NCBI RefSeq assembly: GCF_910594005.1
Contig: NC_057826.1
Coordinates: forward strand, 20,803,501 to 20,867,500
Direction: 5' to 3'
Source of the DNA: Cervus elaphus
Taxonomy: Eukaryota > Chordata > Mammalia > Artiodactyla > Cervidae
Length of the DNA: 64,000 nt
Made by a program: the position numbers and the translations under genes. Below are positions 57,566 to 64,000 of this stretch, in pieces; the first letter of the stretch is position 1, and each line of letters opens with the position of its first letter. The notes under the pieces are model-generated. The model made no database searches and was not told where the DNA came from. It saw nothing but the letters and a program-made list of their open reading frames with translations.

Positions 57566-58309
57566 GAATATCAAACCTTACCTAAAAGATATCCCAAAGA
57601 AGCTCCTTTTTCTATCACTTACTGTAAAAAGAGATATTCTTTGTCAAACCACCACCAAATAAATGCTTAACACTCTCAAATGCAGAGTAATGGAAGCTGT
57701 TTTTTTCCTTTTTTTTTTTTTTTGTTTAAGAAACATCTATTAGATAAAGGAAGCCATACATTAACCACAGGACTTTCCCCTTGAATTAAGGAGGAAAAAC
57801 ATTCCTGAGCCATTGAAAAGAATGCAGCTGAGTGGCTGAGACAGTGTCCATGGAATTCATTCCCAGTGAAACTGGCCTTAGCCTGAGAATCCTCCTCACA
57901 AAGCTTGGAAGTCGTTCCACCCTCCAGATAAGTCACGTCACCCACAAGACAGACAGTAATCCGAGATGTCCAAGGTTGCTAAGCCTGAAATGTGTATGTT
58001 AAGGCAGGAAACCCTGACAATTTAACAGCCAATGTGATTAGCACTCTAGTTTTTCTGGCAGCTACAATATGCATGTACTTGAGTAAAAACAAAAGCCAGA
58101 TTCACTTATAAATCATATTTTTGACACCCTGAATTTACTTTTTTTCCATAGAATCAACGTTGTAAATAATGGTGAGTGTCCCAGCCCAATCTGCTAATGT
58201 CAAATTGGAAGGAAGAGAAGAAGAAGGAGTCCTCCCCGTGTGCCTGATAAGTAGGTAACAGGTACAGTCAAGGCTTCCAGTGCCAGGCCCCCCAGCTGGG
58301 TAGAAATTC

Positions 58310-58705
58310 CTGGCCCTTCACACTGTTCCTTCCTGCCTCAGGACTTGGCATGTGTGGACCCTTTTCCCTGGACTGTGTTTCCACCTCATAAACTCCTATT
58401 CATCCTTCCATTCTCAATGCAAATGCAGTTTCCTGAGGGCGTTTGACTTCTCTGTTAGGTCAGAATCCTACGATAAACCTCCACACACCCTCTACTGTCC
58501 ACTGTGGCCTGTGTCACGATTGAAATTAAATGACCAACTATTTAATTATACATTTCTTGCCCCCTCCCTCCCCACTAAGCCACTGCTCCCTGCAGGCAGG
58601 AACCATGATCTGCTGGGTGTCACCCTGCTGGATCCCCAGTGCCTGGCAGGGGCCTTGCCCAAAGTGGGTGTGTAATAAATATCTATTGATTGAATGAATG
58701 AAGAG
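58310..58705 (+). mobile_element. L2 LINE 3' end
   Basis: GCAGGCAGGAACCATGATCT, CCAGTGCCTGGCAGGGGCCT and TCTATTGATTGAATGAATGA. A MIR-like stretch follows (58706-58800). Confidence 0.75.
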
Positions 58706-60009
58706 AAAACTGAGGCTCAGCCAAGTTAAGCTGGTAAGTGGCAGGATACATCTATAAGTCTGACTCAGTGGCCCAGATTCTCTATGACACCACATGGCCT
58801 CCTTCAAGGCAGGACGGTGAGGGCTGAGCCCTGGAGGCTGGCTGGGGAGGTGGGCAGGGGTGGGGGTGGGTGGCACAAATGGAGCTCTGCTGTTAGCCCT
58901 GGTATCAGTGGCAGGGTTCTTGGCAGTAGCCCCCCTGGTGGACAGGAGAGGAGACTGGCTCTGCAAGCAAAGAGAGCTTTCCTAAGGGAGGGGACTTTTT
59001 CCTCCTTATGTTTGTAAGTCCAAGTCCAGCTCAAGGTTTTAGTACTCAGGCACTATAAAGTGTTTCTGGGAGATAAATCTATTACTGAAAGAGGGGAAAA
59101 GGCCACTCGTGGAGCCAGTAAGTCAAGACGCACATTCCAGGACATCCGGCTGCAGCTCGGCCCAGTCCCAAGCTGGCCCTGTCCGCCTGCTGTCACCGGC
59201 TTGCTTCACCATCTGCAGAACCGGATTTCAGTCTTGTTCTCCGGGACGGGGGGCCGCGTCCTCGGGAACGAGGAGGAGCCAATTCACACGAAGACATCCC
59301 TCACCGACCCACTACCTAATCCATCATCTGCCCTGAAAATCCACATCCCCACTTTTGCCCGCGCTCTCACCCTTCCCTGACCTCGCAGCCCCCGCATTTA
59401 CACAGGTGCACAGGAGGGCCTCGCTCAGGGCACCTCAGAGCAGCCCCAGAGATGGACGAGGGGAGATAAGGGAGGTCAGAGGGGGCGGGGGCTGCAGCGT
59501 GGCGGTGTCTGCTCTTCTTCTCCACACCTCCCCAGCAGGGCCTGACAACAGCACGCCGATTAAAAGGCTTTTCACGCTGCTGAGGGAAAGCAGACGGCCC
59601 CCTCCAGCTGTTTGGCAGCTGGAACCACTTGTGTTGTTTTAGCCAGGAGAGGCCTGACCCTCGTCACCCCAGCCCCACCCCCTCCCCAAGGGAGGAATTC
59701 CGTGGTCACCCCGGCCTGTCCACCCAGCTTCCCTCCTCCACTCTGTCCCCCCACAGCTATGGAGATGATCAAGCAGGACCCAGGGGACAAGGTTGTCTTA
59801 CACCAGGTGCCATTGATGGGGAAGGGTGGGGAGGTGGTCAGTGGGTTCAACAAAGCAGCTGAGACTCTGGTTGGAAAGAGGCACTAACAAGGTTGCAAAG
59901 GTAAACCTTCTAACTCAGACCCCATCCACATCCCCAAACCATGCCCCATGCCAGCCTATTTGAACAGCAAGCACGGATCAAGTGTGGGTTAGGGCCCAGG
60001 CCATCAGAT

Positions 60010-60325
60010 TTCTAAAATACAAAGCATTCTTCTAAGCGATGGAGCCAGACTCAAAAAGCTACATACTGTCTGATTCCATTTATGCAACATTCTGGAAAAG
60101 GCAAAACTATATGACTAGAAATCAGATCTGTGATTGCTGGGAACTGGAAGTAGGAGGAGAAAGGGGGAAGTGGTGATATGCTCTATCTTGATTATGGTGG
60201 TGCTGATACAGCTACATAAACTTGTTTAAAAAAAACCAAAGTGTACACCTAAAAAGGAGGAAGTGTACTGCATGTAAATCATACCTCAATAAACAAAAAT
60301 AAATAAATAAATAAAAGAGAGAGAG
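60010..60325 (+). mobile_element. Old L1 3' end
   Basis: ACTGTCTGATTCCATTTATG, GGAAAAGGCAAAACTATATG and CATGTAAATCATACCTCAAT, then an (AAAT)n tail. Confidence 0.85.
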
Positions 60326-63043
60326 AAGCACAAAACTAAAAAAAAAAAAAAAAGCATCAGACCTCCCATAAGCACACAAAGAGGTTTCTGGAGATTTTTC
60401 TGCCCACTCCCTTCAATGACCAAGCATCATGCTAGGTGTGTTGGGGGTTATGAAAATAAGCAAGAACCAAGGCCCTGCCCCCAAAAGTTGATCCAGTTGC
60501 CAAGATGGACATGTGTACAGCTAACTTCATTGGGACAACATTTTCCAAATCAGCATCCAGGAAGCAAAGCCTGAGTCACAAATAGACGAAAGGAAAGAAC
60601 ATTTGAAAATGGGGTGCCCAGAAATCCAAGATGTGAGATGCCTGACTCTGAGAGAGAGAAGACAGGAGAGGAAGGAAAAAGAGGCATGCGTTCAGCAAAG
60701 AATAACTGAGCACCCATGCTGAGTGTTGGGGGCAGAGCAGAGTGAGAGACTAATGCCGACTACAAGGAAGCAGGAGGATTTCTCAGAAAAGGGGCTGAAT
60801 CTGGGTGGCAAAGGATTTCCTAGCAGGAAGGCACCCTGAGCAACAGCAACAGGTACACAAAGGTAAAGAACCAAATTCAAAACATAGTTTCAAAATGACC
60901 ATTTACAGAGGATACAATGCTTTAGGGCTAGGGTGTGGGTAAGATCATGGAGGGTCTTGAAATTCCCACTTGCCTTTTATTTTCCTTGAAGAATTGGAAG
61001 CCAGTGAAGAAAGTAAAAGACAAGATCAGAAGATCAGACAAGAGCTTTAGAAACCTCTGGCAGGGATCTGAAAGACAACGGAAACACTGATTCGAAAGTT
61101 CCCGTAGCTGAACAGAAGAAGAAGAGGAATCCCGAAAAGAGGGGGCATACGTGGGCCAAGGAAGTGGCTGAGTGAGGCAACTGGATGAGATAAAAGCACC
61201 AAGAACCAAGCAGCTGTAGGGCTGCTGCCCAGAGGAGATGGTCTGTGTTCTCCATCACAGCCCCGCAGGATTTCCGCAAGGCTAGGAAGGGAAAGGGGGT
61301 GTGCCACAAGCATGCATGTCAGCAAGGAAAAAGAAGACACAGAGGACAGGTAGGGATGAAAATATTTCTTTGAATGAGTGGAATCCTTTAGCTTAAAATC
61401 TGTTTAGGTTTTAGCCCTACAGGGTGTCAAGCCTTCTGATCAGAGACACAGAGCATTTATTTTTGTTTCCTGCTTGCAACACCCCAGTCACTAAATCCCA
61501 GCCAATGGAACTGAGCGCATAGAGAAAGTCACCCACCCATCCCCCATGCCCCATCCCTCAAAGTCTGCCACCAGCATAAATAAAAACTCCTCTCTCTCCA
61601 AATCAAATAAACAGTACACTCTCCAGAACCCAGATTTTTTTTTTCAGTTCTCTCCGTCCATTAGCACTGGAAAAAAAACAAAGGTTAAGTCGATGGTATT
61701 AACAAGGGACAACAAATTGGTCTTGTATTCAAGATTCATCCAGGAGATGGTGATTTACAAGAGAGAATTCAGACGTGGGATTCAAAGCCCAGAGGACCGT
61801 GAAGGTGTCCTTAAGGACCTGTTTTGTTCTAGGTACCCCACCTTGCATCCCAGTGACACACACGTCTGGCAGTGCTAACTTTGCACTATCTCTCTACCTG
61901 GCAAGAGCAATTTATTCCATCAAGGTTAGTGGCTCCTTACACGGTTACCCTTGGATGCTCCCACAGGCTCTGACCAGGGACATGCTCCAGGTTTTCAGTG
62001 GATTTTTCTAAGAATGCAACTATCTCACACGACACTGAGCATCGTGGCTACTGGCAACATGGCCCAGACACAACTCCTGCACATCCTGGCTCTGCCCACC
62101 ATCCTCTGCCCCACCCTCACTAGCAGCATTTTACTAACATGTGACATTTGTTTATAACCAGGGAAATGAGGGCGGTCAGGCTTGAGGGTAATGACTATTG
62201 TGGGAGAAGACTGGGGTTGGTCCTGATCCAGCCAGGTGCTGGGCAGTTGAGTCCCTCTGGCTGGAAGGATGAAGTCCCCAAAACAGAAGTGTTTTCATGG
62301 GAGGCTGAGTGAGATTATGGGGAAAGTAGGAGGTGCAGAGATTCAAGATCACTTTGAGAGATTCTGGGCGTACACAAAGCTATTTCAGGGTCTAGGTGAC
62401 CAAGAGACATAGAAGCGAGGCAGGTCCTTCCCCCCACCCACCAGCTGCCTGAAGCCCAGCCTTGCTCTGGCAACTAAACCAACAGCTTTGGCAACAGCTG
62501 GAAACAGTTCCATTGGCCCAGGCTCGGGTGTTCTCTTGATGCACACTGCCAGTGCCCTTTTAGGCAAAAGGGGAAATTATGACTTGTTTGTGGAACTGTG
62601 TAAAGCACCCCAAAGTAGCAACTGACAGAAACTGGGATTTGAGCAGAGGAGAGTCTTGTTTCCTTTGTAATTTTGGAGTAAAGGTTGATGTGGTGCCATT
62701 TTGTCGTCAACAGACAGAAGAGACTTGGAAATATCAGCTCTAAGAGAGATGCTAATGGAAGTGCAGGTCCACTCAGCAGGCTGCTGGAGTCAGACAAGCA
62801 CCAGAACTTAGCAAGATTTTGCAAAGACCAATTGAACATCCAGAAATCCATTTTCCAAAACAGCAATACCGGATACAGTTGTCAGGCTCCCAGGCTGGTC
62901 AACAAAATGCCTCAGTAACTTGTTATGTGGCTAAAATAAAACTACTAACTCACAGCCCAGAACAGTAGGGTGGGACTTGGATAGTCCCCCACAGGGCTGG
63001 TCATCTGTTTGAGAGCTGAGGCCTGAGTGTGTCCACTGTACGG

Positions 63044-63076
63044 ACACACACATGTGTGTGTGCACACACACACACT
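63044..63076. repeat. CA/TG palindromic microsatellite
   Basis: ACACACACATGTGTGTGTGC followed by ACACACACACAC. CA and TG runs face each other, so the stretch can form a hairpin or Z-DNA. Confidence 0.92.
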
Positions 63077-64000
63077 TGCTAAGAGCCCTGAGAAAGTACT
63101 CTTTTGTAGGGCACAATCACCACCTCTGGTTCAACAGTGTAGGGTTAAGAACATTGGGTGGGGGGAAGTTGCTAGCTGAGTTACTTGCTAAAACAATGAC
63201 TCTGGAAGTCTTCATTTTCCTCTCCTTGTGAATTTGCTCTGCATCGTCAGCTGTAAATCCTTTAACACCACAAAATGTTCCTTAAAGGAGGGGAATGGAC
63301 ACCCTGTTTAGTGAACCCCATAGTACCCACAGAGGTCATGATCAGACACTCCTGCCCACCCCCCCACAACAATGCGTCACTTGCGCAGGTGATTCCCTAC
63401 CAGCGTACATCCTGCCCCCACCCCTCACACCGCCCCCTACAGTTTTCCTGAGTAGTGGAGAGGCCCCAAAGCCCACTTTGGCACTGAACCCCTTAACCTG
63501 AAAAACAGACTCTGGTCTTGGCCAAGTCTCCCTCCTTGCCTCGCGAGAGGGCCACCGCCTCACCATCCACCTCTTGGGATTCTTGGTGCTGTTGCTGCTG
63601 CTGGTGTTCTGCCGTTAGAAGATATTTGTCCACTCACCCATTTTGCAGTGAGCCCTCTAGCCTTTTCCTCTGACTGCTCCCCTTATCATCACAGAAGGGC
63701 CCCAAACAGCCTCACCCCAGCCCACCCAAGATAAAATACTTCCACACAAAGTCTAAACACAGCGAGAAGTATTACAGGCAGGCATATTACACCCTCCCGG
63801 CCCCTGGGAATTACTGCATGGCTCCATGATAACTAAACGGAGAAACGGGTGTACTTTCAATGTCATGGAATTATCACGGAGGAAAATGTCATTTTAACGC
63901 CCATTTCGCTTGGACCAGATCCTACGACATACACACACAGGCTCATCTTCGTCTCTACTTACAGAGGGGGGCAATTTATCTTGACAAGGAAGATAACAGA

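Larger units (their letters stand above)
1..64000 (-). other. SMOC1: SMOC1 gene body, partial (intron 1 to intron 7)
   Basis: The whole window lies inside one minus-strand gene. Six exons in collinear order encode a Kazal domain, a thyroglobulin type-1 domain and a linker that match SMOC1. The SMOC2 paralogue differs clearly in the same segments (it lacks the PTLGVVHRGRCK and PTPTMETQPVFDGD stretches as seen here). SMOC1 is a secreted, basement-membrane-associated matricellular glycoprotein that modulates BMP signalling and is needed for eye and limb development; this is family knowledge. All six exons have AG/GT borders and no stop or frameshift, so the copy looks functional. Exon 1 (5'UTR, signal peptide) and exons 8 onward were looked for and not found, so both gene ends are outside. 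Exon numbers assume the human structure. Confidence 0.96.
49202..64000 (-). other. SMOC1: SMOC1 intron 1, 3' portion (incomplete)
   Basis: At least 14.8 kb lies upstream of the Kazal exon with no signal-peptide exon and no CpG-island promoter. It contains MIR, MLT1, L1, Bov-tA, BOVA2, CHR, hAT and L2 copies and a 62-base tandem duplication. Stretches with nothing recognisable include 50590-51340, 51580-51860, 52020-53090, 53560-54130, 55400-56620, 57570-58300, 58810-60000 and 60360-64000 (except a CA/TG palindrome at 63044-63076). Confidence 0.88.

Noticed and set aside
49202..64000. Search for SMOC1 exon 1 and its promoter
   Set aside because: No signal-peptide frame followed by a donor in phase 0 and no CpG island. 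The moderately GC-rich 59100-59600 stretch lacks both.

Overview
The window is nuclear DNA from a ruminant, most likely a bovid. The evidence is its interspersed repeats: many Bov-tA SINEs, a BOVA2 dimer, several BovB (RTE) LINE 3' ends and artiodactyl-type L1 and CHR/tRNA-Glu SINE copies, over an older mammalian layer of MIR, L2, MER5-like hAT, MLT1 and old L1. There is no bacterial-style gene layout. Most open reading frames are chance or repeat-derived.

One protein-coding gene is supported: SMOC1 (SPARC-related modular calcium-binding protein 1), on the minus strand. Six consecutive internal coding exons, numbered 2 to 7 on the assumption that the Kazal exon is exon 2 as in human SMOC1, lie at 49036-49201, 47522-47634, 27263-27362, 25099-25146, 10431-10487 and 8375-8455. 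Each has AG/GT splice borders, and the phases join without a frame break (565 coding bases). Together they encode the Kazal domain (exon 2), the first thyroglobulin type-1 domain (exons 3 and 4) and the inter-domain linker up to just before the second thyroglobulin domain (exons 5 to 7). The signal-peptide exon lies beyond 64000. The second thyroglobulin domain, the SMOC-specific region and the EF-hand exons lie beyond position 1 (lower coordinates).

Layout by coordinate: 1-8374 is part of intron 7, dense in SINE/BovB copies from 3.4 to 8 kb. 8456-10430 is intron 6. 10488-25098 is intron 5, with a large L1 block at 13.4-18.9 kb and then a repeat-poor 19.9-24.1 kb stretch. 25147-27262 is intron 4 and holds a nested hairpin. 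27363-47521 is intron 3, with an ERV LTR at about 34 kb, a local duplication at 41.7/43.2 kb, a possible regulatory element near 44.5 kb and a U6 pseudogene at 46 kb. 47635-49035 is intron 2. 49202-64000 is the 3' part of intron 1.

I found no clearly new biological system. The points most worth checking are the CA-rich (UG-rich in the pre-mRNA) related tracts on both sides of exon 3, the run of three phase-1 symmetric linker exons, the local duplication of a SINE with its flank in intron 3, the intron 4 hairpin, and two CpG-retaining candidate regulatory stretches.
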